Of a DNA stretch of 64,000 bases, positions 24,550 through 32,513 are shown one piece after another. The position numbers were made by a program, and so were the translations under genes. The stretch lies in the NCBI GenBank assembly GCA_035249305.1, contig DATFGQ010000039.1, positions 53,012-117,011 of the forward strand, given 5' to 3'. The first letter of the stretch is position 1, and each line of letters opens with the position of its first letter. The notes under the pieces were generated by a model. The model was not told the origin of the DNA. It made no database searches and was given only the letters and a program-made list of their open reading frames with translations. The DNA is from DASUNP01 sp035249305 (GTDB lineage: Bacteria; Acidobacteriota; Blastocatellia; UBA7656).

Positions 24550-25176
24550 TCACTTCGGGAAGCCCGCGCTCGCTTTGACCTCGGCCAGTTGCTTGTTGTG
24601 GCGAATGTGGTGCAGCGGGATGTAGCTCAGCCACTGGTAGGCGTTGAGCGTGCTGAAGATCCTGAACTGGTGGTCGAGCGTGTGCGCCTTCAACGGCAGG
24701 TCTGTCTGCTCGGCGAACTTGATAGTCCTGGCGCGCACCTCTTTGAAGCGCGCGATGACCTCTGCTCGCGTCATCTTCCCGCGCGGCCGTATCATCTCAG
24801 GCGCCTGCGCGCGGCCCGTGCGGTTCGGGAGCACCCGCTCCAGCAGCTCCGACTTGTCCTTCGTCTTCGTCTCCCAATCCGGGTCGGGGCGAGCGGCCAG
24901 CGCGCGCTCGACCGTCCCGAACAACAGGTCCTCAGTCACAGCTATGTGCTCGACTACTTCGCCGACCGACCACGTGAACGGCGACGGCTTGTAATTCCAT
25001 TGCGCGTCGCTGAGCCCCTCGATCGCGTCGAACAGCTCCTTGCGCGAATCATTGAGCGACTTGATTATCTTAGCCCGCTCTTCGGCCGTCATCTTCGGGC
25101 TGGCGGACTGGGGACGGTTCGCGGCCATCGCCACAGAGAAAAGCCCGAACAGGATCAAGGCAAGCAGCACTCGCAT
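24550..25176 (-). CDS. DinB-superfamily protein with signal peptide
   Basis: A 208-residue protein with a short signal sequence (MRVLLALILFGLFSVAMAAN). The rest is a DinB-like four-helix bundle: WNYKPSPFTWSVGEVVEHIAVTEDLLFG supplies the first metal-binding His, and LSYIPLHHIRHNKQLAEV supplies the C-terminal His pair typical of the family. DinB-fold proteins are often metal-dependent thiol transferases or have unknown roles. Export is a common variation in Acidobacteriota. The gene leads a close run towards lower coordinates (C26 enzyme, MsrA, YdeI-like, CBM48). Confidence 0.87.
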   Translation of the reverse strand: MRVLLALILFGLFSVAMAANRPQSASPKMTAEERAKIIKSLNDSRKELFDAIEGLSDAQWNYKPSPFTWSVGEVVEHIAVTEDLLFGTVERALAARPDPDWETKTKDKSELLERVLPNRTGRAQAPEMIRPRGKMTRAEVIARFKEVRARTIKFAEQTDLPLKAHTLDHQFRIFSTLNAYQWLSYIPLHHIRHNKQLAEVKASAGFPK

Positions 25177-25215
25177 TAAGTTCTCCTTCGCGGCCCGACC
25201 GCAGCCGCCTCTCGA

Positions 25216-26583
25216 TCAGTTTTCTATTTGCGCGTCGAGCACGTCGTAGCGCGTTACTATGCCGACGATGCGGCCATACTCTTCGACGAGTAAGGCGGGC
25301 GAGTTCTTCAAGTAGCGCACGGCGGCGTTGACGCTCGCGTCATCGCTCACGACCGGGAAGCCCTTATCCATCACTTCGGCGACCGGCGCGCGCATGAGGT
25401 CGGGCGCGGCGAGCAGCTTTGACATCAACCGGCCTTCGCGAAGGCTGCCCACCGATCTGCCCTCTTCCAGCACGGGCAACTGCGAGAGCCCATACGTGTT
25501 CATCATCTGCAAAGCGTCGCCGACCTGATGCTGCGGGCTCACGGACACGAGGCGCGGCGTCTCGCCGTCCTGTTTGGTCTGGTTGAGCAGCCCGATCGTC
25601 ATCCGCTCTACGCCGAGCATGCGCTTCTCGCGCAGCCACTCGTCGGAAAGGAATTTCGACAGGTACCGCTCGCCCGTGTCGCAGACTATGAAGACGACCA
25701 CGTCGTCTTTGCCGAGGCCGCGCGCGACCTGCAAGGCAGCGCAGAGGTTCGTCCCCGTCGAGCCGCCGCAGAATATTCCTTCCTCGCGCCCGAGCCGGCG
25801 GGCCAGTTGAAACGAATCGCGGTCGGTGACGTTGATGATCTCGTCGATGTACTTCATGTGGACGTTTTCGGGTATGATCTCCTGGCCTATGCCTTCGACA
25901 AGATAGGGCGTGGCCTGCATCAGCTTGCCCGTCTCTTTGTAAGTCTTGAAGACCGACCCGTATGGGTCCGCGCCTACGATTCGTATGCTCGGATTCTTTT
26001 CCTTCAAATAGCGGCCCGTCCCGCTGATCGTCCCGCCCGTGCCTATGCCCGACACGAAATGAGTGATGCGCCCTTCGGTCTGCTCCCATATCTCGGGGCC
26101 GGTCGTCCGGTAATGCGCTTCGGGGTTAGCCGGGTTGCCATACTGGAAGACGAACAGCGAGTTGGGCGTCTCCCCTGCGATGCGGCGCGCGGTGTTGACG
26201 TAGTGATCGGGCGAGTCCGGCTTGGCCGAGACCGGCACGACTATAACGTCCGCGCCGAGCGCTTTAAGGTAACGAATCTTTTCGACGGAGCATTTGTCCG
26301 TCATCACGAAGACCGCTTTGTAGCCGCGCACGGAGCACACGAGCGCAACGCCTATCCCGGTGTTTCCGCTCGTGGCCTCGACGACCGTGCCGCCGGGCTT
26401 TAGCCGCCCGTCGCGCTCCGCGGCATCGATCATGGAGACGCCTATGCGGTCCTTCACCGAGCCGCCTGGGTTGTGCGACTCCATCTTCGCGAGCACGAGC
26501 GCCTCGACGCCCCGCGTCAGTTTGTTCAGCTTGACCATCGGCGTTCGCCCGATGAGCCCGAGAATGTTTTCTTTGTAATCCAT
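25216..26583 (-). CDS. cbs: Cystathionine beta-synthase with C-terminal CBS domain pair
   Basis: A 455-residue PLP enzyme. Residues 1-320 are the fold-type II catalytic core with the PLP lysine at Lys44 (NPGGSVKDRIG), the substrate loop TSGNTG, and the phosphate-binding GIGTGGTISGTG. Residues 335-455 are two CBS motifs (PRLVSVSPQHQVGDALQMM, and KGFPVVSDDASVNAAVRYL). The domain order and length match bacterial cystathionine beta-synthases, which condense serine or O-acetylserine with homocysteine; a cysteine synthase activity cannot be excluded. The ATG at 26583 is preferred because GGAAAAG precedes it by 5 bases. No cystathionine gamma-lyase is adjacent. Confidence 0.93.
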   Translation of the reverse strand: MDYKENILGLIGRTPMVKLNKLTRGVEALVLAKMESHNPGGSVKDRIGVSMIDAAERDGRLKPGGTVVEATSGNTGIGVALVCSVRGYKAVFVMTDKCSVEKIRYLKALGADVIVVPVSAKPDSPDHYVNTARRIAGETPNSLFVFQYGNPANPEAHYRTTGPEIWEQTEGRITHFVSGIGTGGTISGTGRYLKEKNPSIRIVGADPYGSVFKTYKETGKLMQATPYLVEGIGQEIIPENVHMKYIDEIINVTDRDSFQLARRLGREEGIFCGGSTGTNLCAALQVARGLGKDDVVVFIVCDTGERYLSKFLSDEWLREKRMLGVERMTIGLLNQTKQDGETPRLVSVSPQHQVGDALQMMNTYGLSQLPVLEEGRSVGSLREGRLMSKLLAAPDLMRAPVAEVMDKGFPVVSDDASVNAAVRYLKNSPALLVEEYGRIVGIVTRYDVLDAQIEN

Positions 26584-26646
26584 ATATCTTTTCCGTTTGA
26601 GCAGCCTGTGACTAGATTTTATCACCGCTGAATTGACCCATAAAGC

Positions 26647-26680
26647 GGGCGGGCGCGCTAAACGTTTAGCGCGCCCGCCC
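26647..26680 (-). terminator. Perfect GC-rich palindrome after the TPR gene
   Basis: A 34-base perfect palindrome with arms GGGCGGGCGCGCTAAAC and its complement. It lies 42 bases past the stop of the minus-strand TPR gene and 63 bases before the cbs start. On the minus strand it is followed by GCTTTATG, a poor U-tract, so it is a probable intrinsic terminator for the TPR gene. Confidence 0.65.
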
Positions 26681-26721
26681 GTGGGGCATCGACGTGGTCG
26701 GGGGCTGAAATCGATCCCGGC

Positions 26722-27516
26722 CTACCTTCTGGCCGTGCGGCGCAGCTCGCTTATGCGCGAGCGCACCGCGTCGCCGTCCTTCGGGTCGACGGCGGCTTTC
26801 AAGTAAGACTCAAACGCGCGGGCCGCGTCTTCATTCTTGCCTAAACGCGCCAGCGCGATCGCCAGGTTGTAATGCGCTTCGGGGAAGTTCTCGCTCTGGC
26901 TTATAGCGTCTTTGAACTCTTCGACGGACGCTTCGACCTTCCCTGTCGTGAAGAGGGCTATGCCGAGGTTGTAATGAGCTTCGGGGTAAATCCCTTCGGC
27001 CTGCTCGACTGCGATCTTGAACTGTGTGATTGCGCGCGCCGTATCGCCGCGGTTAGCGTAAAGAATCCCCAGGTTCCCGTGCGCTTCCGGGAAATCGCCG
27101 GGCCTCTGTCTTATCGCGGTCAACAGCTCGCGCTCCGCCCCGTCAAAATCATCCACCAGGCTGTAGGCGACTCCGAGGTTGTAGTGAGCCTCCGGGTATT
27201 CCGCGTTCTGCTCTATGGCGATCTTGAACTCGCTCGTCGCCGCCTGCATGTCGCCGAGCATTCCGAGCACCATGCCGAGGTTGTTGCGAGCTTCGGCGAA
27301 ATTGCCGTTCTGAGCCTCTATGGCCTTTCGGTATTCGCCGACCGCGCCCTGAAGGTTGCCCTCCGAGGTCATCTGTTTCGCGCGCTCGAAATGCCGTAGC
27401 GCGGCCTCCTGGTTCTGAGCAAGCTGATTCTGAGCAAATGCAAAAACGGACATCAGCGCCAGACCCGCCGCCGCGGCCGCCAGCTTCCTCGTAATTGTAT
27501 GAAACCTGTTATTCAT
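26722..27516 (-). CDS. Secreted TPR-repeat protein
   Basis: A 264-residue protein with a signal peptide (about 1-29, ending FAFAQ). It has about six tetratricopeptide repeats; three contain the near-identical helix phrase FPEAHYNLGIAL or YPEAHYNLGVAY, and the last repeat ends at about 255. TPR solenoids bind protein partners; no catalytic motif is present. The start is uncertain: an ATG at 27528 adds four residues. The strong palindrome at 26647 probably ends its transcript. No clear functional partner adjoins it. Confidence 0.85.
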   Translation of the reverse strand: MNNRFHTITRKLAAAAAGLALMSVFAFAQNQLAQNQEAALRHFERAKQMTSEGNLQGAVGEYRKAIEAQNGNFAEARNNLGMVLGMLGDMQAATSEFKIAIEQNAEYPEAHYNLGVAYSLVDDFDGAERELLTAIRQRPGDFPEAHGNLGILYANRGDTARAITQFKIAVEQAEGIYPEAHYNLGIALFTTGKVEASVEEFKDAISQSENFPEAHYNLAIALARLGKNEDAARAFESYLKAAVDPKDGDAVRSRISELRRTARR

Positions 27517-27639
27517 GATCTTCCACATCCCCTATTGCTCGTATCAAACTGGGTCTCGGCGCAGCGTTTTCCAGCACCGTTACCATACATTGCGCGTCGC
27601 TTTTGCGCGCACGAGTCTGATTAAGGCAATGACTGTGCC

Positions 27640-27931
27640 GGAAGAGAGGTTTTAAGTTTTTAGTTTTAAGTTTTTAGAGCGCGTCTGAGAAGAGGCAACT
27701 TACTCGGCTCCGTAGGAGCCTGATGTTTGTAGATGATCGCTAGGCAGGTCTCTCCAACTCCGTAGGAGTTGAATAACAGACATACAACTCCTACGGAGTT
27801 GGGGTGAATTTACGCTATTGTTCTACAGACATAGAGCCCCCACGGGGCTTTTCAGACGCCCTCTTAGTTTTTGGGCCTGCGTAGGGCATAAGTGCTTGGC
27901 ATCTCGGAACTGAAAACTGAAAACTAAAAAC
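27640..27931. repeat. Heptad-arm inverted repeat enclosing palindromic block D
   Basis: The outer arms are AT-rich and built from 7-bp units. At 27650-27676 TTTTAAGTTTTTAG occurs twice, and at about 27908-27940 the complementary series AACTGAA-AACTGAA-AACTAAA is present. Between them block D (27676-27864) begins GCGTCTGAGAAG and ends CTTTTCAGACGC, an inverted end pair. It contains GGCTCCGTAGGAGCC (27706-27720), CAACTCCGTAGGAGTTG (27755-27771) and CAACTCCTACGGAGTTG (27785-27801). The stop codon of the neighbouring helicase gene lies inside the right arm. From 27517 to 27640 only a presumed promoter region of the TPR gene remains. Confidence 0.8.
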
Positions 27932-30598
27932 TTAAAACTGTTTATCATGCCAGGTTATGCGAACGCGGCCGCCGGGGTAGTCTGCCGAGCCGGGCCGTTC
28001 TTCTTCGTCAATGCCGAGCGCCGAGGCTATGCGGCCGAGCCAGTGGTCGCCCCCGAGGCGCGCGCCGCGCAACGAGCCCGATATTATCAGGTGATCGCGC
28101 GCGCGCGTCGCCGCGACATAAAGCAGCCGCTTCTTTTCCGACCGGTCCATCTCGTCTTCGACGAGCTTGATCACCTCGAACGACGCGGGGCGAACAGATT
28201 CGTCTCCGCGCTCGTCTTCCGCCCTCACGTCTACGGCGACGCCAAGGTGCGGGTGCGCGGCGACGATAGAACGGTCGTGTCCGCCCGCGTAAGCCGCGTC
28301 GACTATCCAGACGATGGGGAACTCCAGCCCTTTCGATTTATGGACGGTCATCAATCTTACAGCGCCGGCTTCCTCTACGGTGGCTTCGCCTTCGCGCGCT
28401 TCCCTGAACCTCAGGTCTTTTATTCGCTCGACGAGGTCCGAGAGCGTGATCGTAGGCAGCGCGCGGGCCTGCTCTATGAACTTCTCTACGTTCGCCGAGC
28501 GCCGCTCGCCGTGAGGCAGCGCCATCAAAGTCGCCAGGTAGCCCGTCTCCGCCAGCGCGGCGACGATCACCTCGGCGGCGCTCATCCGGCCTGCGATCGA
28601 GTGCAGCCGCTTCAAAGCCTCGCGCGCAAAAGCTACAGCATCCGTCTCGTCCGCTGCATGCTCTACTTGCTCGTCGCACAGGCTCTCCCAGAGCGTGCCC
28701 CTTCTGAGCGCGAGCCGAAATAGAGTCTCGTCCGAGAGCGCGAACATCGGCGACCGCAGCGCCGCCGCCAGGCGCAGGCTGTCGGAAGGGCTCGCGAGGA
28801 ACGCGAGCAGGTTGCTGAGGTCGGTTATCTCTTGCCGGTTATAAAACCCTCGGCCGGCTATCGTCACGTAGGGCACCTCGGCGGAAGCCAGGGCCTGCTC
28901 ATAAATCTCAAAGTTCGTAGAAGCCTGAAACAGGAGCGCGAAATCTCCGTACTCGACCGGCCGCGCTTCGCCCGCGCGCTCGCCGCAAATCGTCACCTCG
29001 CGCCGCCCTCGAATCTCTTTGATCCGCTCGGCGATCAGCCGCGCCTCAAGCCCGCGCAGCTCTTCGGCCACGAGCCGAGATTCCGCGTCTTTATCCTGAA
29101 CGATGATGTGAAGCTCGACCGAAGGCTCTTCGGCCACCGGCAGGCGCGACGCGCTCATCGCTTCGTAGGCCGTGTCGTAACGGCTCTCGACCGTGAAGAC
29201 CGAAGGGAAGATGTGGTTTGTAAAATCGACCAGCCGTTTGTGCGTGCGGAAGCAGGCGTCCATGCCGACCGCGCGGCCGTCGGCGCGGAACTCGTCGCGC
29301 GCGTCGTGGAAGACCGTAACGTCAGCGCCCCGGAACCTGTAGATAGACTGCTTCGCGTCGCCGATGATAAAGAGCTCGTTCGACCGCGGCGCAATCTTCC
29401 ACAGTATCCGCTTCTGTATCGGCGACGTGTCCTGAAACTCGTCGACCATCAGCGCCTTTATCAGCCCGCCTGGGCGCGTGTACCGCTCGCAGACCTCTTC
29501 GTGTGAAGAGAGCATCTCGTCGGTCATCTCTTCGAGGTCGTTAAAATCGAGCCGCTGCCGCTGCTGTTTCAGCGCCGCGAAACGCGCGCGCGCCAGACGG
29601 TAAAGCCGGGCTAGCCGCCACGCAACCTCCGCCGCCGCCGCGTCCGCTTCGTTCATCTCCAGCGCCAAAAGCCTCGCCCCCCGCACCGCCTCGCGCAGGC
29701 GGCGCAAAGCTTCCGTCACCGCCTTGAACTCTTCTTCGCTGTTCCATTTCTTTTTCGAGCCGCCTTGCAGGTTGATCGAAGAAGCCAGCTCAAGCAGCAG
29801 CGCCGCCGTCTCGACGCCGACGCTCCCGTCGATGTCGTCAAGCAGATCGACTACGCGGGCGCGGCACTGCTCTCTCCTGTCCGCGGGGTCGTTAGCCATA
29901 AAGCTTCTGAGAGTTCGGACATCACTCTCCCAGCTCTCTTGCTCTACGATCGAGCGCGCACGCTCGGCGCGCGATTCATCCAAAGCGGCGCTCCAAAATT
30001 GAATGATCTCTTTCGCGCCGTAATCACCGATCCGGTCGAAGGCGTGTCGGGCGCGCTCGCCATCGTAGATGAGCGACTTCAGCGCCGATTGCACGTCACG
30101 CGGAGACAGAAAGGCGAATATCTCTACTAACGATTTTGAATCGGCCTGCGCGGACGCCGCTTCTTCGATCGCATCTTGAATTGCTTGATCGACGAGCGCC
30201 GCGCCCTCGATCTCGTCTACGATCTCGAAGGCGGGGTCGAGCCCCGCTTCGGCCGGGTGCGCGCGCAGTATCGCGGAGCACAGCGAGTGGATCGTCCCTA
30301 TGCGCGCGGAGTCGAGCGCGTTGCGGTGCTCGCGCCAGCGGCGGCGCGCTTCAAGCGACTCGCTCGTGTCTATGCGCGAGCGAATCTCTCGGCGTATGCG
30401 CGAAACCATCTCGCGCGCAGCCTTCTCGGTAAACGTCACCGCGACAATGTCGGAGACTCGCCAGTCGGCATTCTCTTCCAGCAGTTTTAAGAACCGCTCT
30501 ACGAGGACGCGCGTCTTGCCCGACCCCGCGCCCGCCGACACTAAAACGCGGCGACCGCGCACGCTCACCGCCTCTAGTTGTGAATCAGTCCACTCCAT
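27932..30598 (-). CDS. UvrD/Rep-family helicase (AddA-like) lacking the C-terminal nuclease domain
   Basis: An 888-residue superfamily 1A helicase. The Q-motif region DSQLEAV and Walker A SAGAGSGKTR (21-30) begin the protein. VAVTFTEKAA, VDEFQDTSP (near 385), GDAKQSIYRFRGAD, TVHKSKGLEFPIVW and LLYVAATRARDHLIISG (near 835) complete the motor motifs. This is the layout of AddA or RecB-type subunits, which unwind DNA ends for recombinational repair. AddA normally continues for about 300 residues with a PD-(D/E)xK nuclease domain. Here the protein stops about 45 residues after the last motor motif, inside a heptad repeat. No addB gene is nearby. It overlaps the PAP2 gene by 14 bases. It may be an active helicase or a truncated relic. 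Confidence 0.85.
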   Translation of the reverse strand: MEWTDSQLEAVSVRGRRVLVSAGAGSGKTRVLVERFLKLLEENADWRVSDIVAVTFTEKAAREMVSRIRREIRSRIDTSESLEARRRWREHRNALDSARIGTIHSLCSAILRAHPAEAGLDPAFEIVDEIEGAALVDQAIQDAIEEAASAQADSKSLVEIFAFLSPRDVQSALKSLIYDGERARHAFDRIGDYGAKEIIQFWSAALDESRAERARSIVEQESWESDVRTLRSFMANDPADRREQCRARVVDLLDDIDGSVGVETAALLLELASSINLQGGSKKKWNSEEEFKAVTEALRRLREAVRGARLLALEMNEADAAAAEVAWRLARLYRLARARFAALKQQRQRLDFNDLEEMTDEMLSSHEEVCERYTRPGGLIKALMVDEFQDTSPIQKRILWKIAPRSNELFIIGDAKQSIYRFRGADVTVFHDARDEFRADGRAVGMDACFRTHKRLVDFTNHIFPSVFTVESRYDTAYEAMSASRLPVAEEPSVELHIIVQDKDAESRLVAEELRGLEARLIAERIKEIRGRREVTICGERAGEARPVEYGDFALLFQASTNFEIYEQALASAEVPYVTIAGRGFYNRQEITDLSNLLAFLASPSDSLRLAAALRSPMFALSDETLFRLALRRGTLWESLCDEQVEHAADETDAVAFAREALKRLHSIAGRMSAAEVIVAALAETGYLATLMALPHGERRSANVEKFIEQARALPTITLSDLVERIKDLRFREAREGEATVEEAGAVRLMTVHKSKGLEFPIVWIVDAAYAGGHDRSIVAAHPHLGVAVDVRAEDERGDESVRPASFEVIKLVEDEMDRSEKKRLLYVAATRARDHLIISGSLRGARLGGDHWLGRIASALGIDEEERPGSADYPGGRVRITWHDKQF

Positions 30599-31490
30599 AA
30601 ACTTCGTGCAGCAAGCCGCCCAACCGGCGATAAAGCGGCTTTGCGATCAGGATGATCGCCAGGGCCAGAAAGGCTCCGGCTATAACGTCTACGACGTAGT
30701 GGTAGCGCAAGTAAACCGTCGAGATTATCAGCGCGCTGCCGGCGGGGAGTATCCACCAGAAAGTGCGGCGGTGAAACCGCTGCGCGTAGTAGAGCACGAG
30801 CAGCGTAAGCTCCGTGTGGCCGCTTGGGAAAGCGTCGTAAGTCTTCCCTTCGAGCTCGTTGAGCGTGGCGTGTATCGTGTCGAACAGCAGGACCCCCGAT
30901 AGCGGTTTCGTATGCTGCGCCTGTATCTCGGGCAAGAAGCGCGGCCCCAGCGCGGGCACAGCGATGTAGCCCAGGTATGAGAGATAAAACCCGAGCACTA
31001 TGACGAAGACGAAGAGATGAAATCGCTCCATCCACCCCTTGCGCCACAGCACTACGCCGAGGACCAGGGGCAAAAAGTAATAGGTTATGTAAGCGAGCTG
31101 GAAAAGCTCTGTCAGCGCGGGCCAGGTGAAGCGCTCAAGCCAGACCGTCGGGTCGAGGCCGAATATCTGCCGGTCGAGCGCCGCAAGCTCGCGGTCAAAC
31201 TCTTTCGGGTTTACGAGCGGTATCAGATAAGTCAGCTCTTTGTAGGTGAACGGTATCACGGCCACCGGATACCAGCCCCTGACAAGCCCGTCGCTCGGAA
31301 ACCATCGGGCGATCTGAATTACAATGGCGATTGCGACTATGTGCGCGGCGACAAGCAGCCAGCCGTAGCGCACGCGATCGATCGAGATGATGATCAGCGC
31401 GGCGATGACTACCAGATAGGCTATGATGATTTTATCGGCCGGGCTGAGCAGCCCCGAATGAATCTGCCGTCGCGCGTTCGGGTCGGTCAC
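30585..31490 (-). CDS. PAP2-family membrane phosphatase
   Basis: A 301-residue polytopic membrane protein with about six hydrophobic helices. The PAP2 phosphatase motifs are at the C-terminal end: AFPSGHTELTLLV (motif 2) and YLRYHYVVDVIAGAFLAL (motif 3), with a less clear motif 1 around VPALGPRFLP. PAP2 enzymes remove phosphate from lipid phosphates such as phosphatidate or undecaprenyl diphosphate, or act in inositol-phosphoceramide-like lipid transfer. The GTG start is chosen because its GTGA overlaps the epimerase stop and GAGGG precedes it. It sits between an SDR epimerase and the helicase, each overlapping, so all three share a transcript. Confidence 0.88.
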   Translation of the reverse strand: MTDPNARRQIHSGLLSPADKIIIAYLVVIAALIIISIDRVRYGWLLVAAHIVAIAIVIQIARWFPSDGLVRGWYPVAVIPFTYKELTYLIPLVNPKEFDRELAALDRQIFGLDPTVWLERFTWPALTELFQLAYITYYFLPLVLGVVLWRKGWMERFHLFVFVIVLGFYLSYLGYIAVPALGPRFLPEIQAQHTKPLSGVLLFDTIHATLNELEGKTYDAFPSGHTELTLLVLYYAQRFHRRTFWWILPAGSALIISTVYLRYHYVVDVIAGAFLALAIILIAKPLYRRLGGLLHEVYGVD

Positions 31491-32488
31491 AGCCAGCCCT
31501 CTTGCTTGTACCAATCAATCGTGCCGCGCAAGCCTTCTTCGATCGGCACGCTCTGGCTGTAGCCGAGCTCGCGTTTCGCGCGCTCGATCGAGCAGCCCCA
31601 CGATACCTGTGAGAGGTCGCGGACCTTGTCGCGGTTGATCACGGGCGGCTTCCCGAACAGCGCCGCGCCCGCTTCGGCCGCGACCGCGACCCCGAAGGCG
31701 AGCGAGCGAGGAATGGCGAGCGTGCGGACGCGGCGCTCGAAAATCTTCGCGAGCATCTCGGTGATCCGTCGTACTGAATAGACCTCTTCGCTGGAGATAA
31801 AGTAAGCCCTCCCGGTCGAGGCTTCGCTTTCGCCGGCCAGTATTATGCCGTCGGCCAGGTCGTGCGCGTGGACGAGGCTCACCTTCTTGTCATAGCGCCC
31901 TATCGTCGGCGACAGCCCGCGCGCTATGGCTTTGAACAACTCGTAGAGCGCGTAATCGCGCGGGCCGTAAACGGCGGGCGGGCGGACGATGGTCACGGGC
32001 AACAGGTCCTGCACGGTCCTGACGGCCTCTTCACCCATCAGCTTGCTGCGGCCGTAAGGCGTGATGGGGTTGGGCGGCGTGTCTTCGTTTACGATCTCGC
32101 CTTCGCGCGCGGGGCCGATGGCCGCAAGCGAGCTGATCTGCACGAACTTCTTTATGCGGTCGCGCCGCTTTAGCGCCGCGCCGACTATGGCTTCGGTGCC
32201 GCGGTGGTTGACGCGGAAATAATCATCCTTGCGGCGTGCGAACGTAACCCCCGCGACATGATAGATGGTCTCGACGCCTTCTAAAGCTTCGTCCCAGTCG
32301 GTAGTCTCGTCGAGCCCGCCGTAAACGAGCTCGATCTGCGGGTGTTTGAGGTACTTCAGATCGCTCGATTGGCGCACGAGGCACCGCACCGTGCGGCCGC
32401 GCTCGACCAGCCGGTCGACGAGATGGCTCCCGACAAAACCCGTCCCTCCCGTGACTAATACTTTCGCTTGATCTTTCGGTTTCGCCAT
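31487..32488 (-). CDS. NAD-dependent epimerase/dehydratase (extended SDR)
   Basis: A 333-residue extended short-chain dehydrogenase. The NAD loop is VTGGTGFVGSHL (12-23), the central strand carries YHVAGVT, and the catalytic pair is in TPYGRSKLMGE (Tyr/Lys) with SSLAAIG supplying the Ser. Relatives act as sugar-nucleotide epimerases, dihydroflavonol-reductase-like enzymes or hopanoid-associated sugar epimerases (HpnA type). The substrate is not readable here. It is the first gene of a run with PAP2 phosphatase and helicase, joined by a four-base overlap. The 25-base gap to the M20 gene upstream could mean a longer operon. Confidence 0.88.
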   Translation of the reverse strand: MAKPKDQAKVLVTGGTGFVGSHLVDRLVERGRTVRCLVRQSSDLKYLKHPQIELVYGGLDETTDWDEALEGVETIYHVAGVTFARRKDDYFRVNHRGTEAIVGAALKRRDRIKKFVQISSLAAIGPAREGEIVNEDTPPNPITPYGRSKLMGEEAVRTVQDLLPVTIVRPPAVYGPRDYALYELFKAIARGLSPTIGRYDKKVSLVHAHDLADGIILAGESEASTGRAYFISSEEVYSVRRITEMLAKIFERRVRTLAIPRSLAFGVAVAAEAGAALFGKPPVINRDKVRDLSQVSWGCSIERAKRELGYSQSVPIEEGLRGTIDWYKQEGWL

Positions 32489-32513
32489 TACTTTTCAGGC
32501 TCTCTTTCAGCGC

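Noticed and set aside
27932..30598. Frameshift explaining the short AddA-like protein
   Set aside because: No other frame downstream encodes a nuclease-like continuation before the repeat and the TPR gene, so a simple frameshift does not account for the missing domain.
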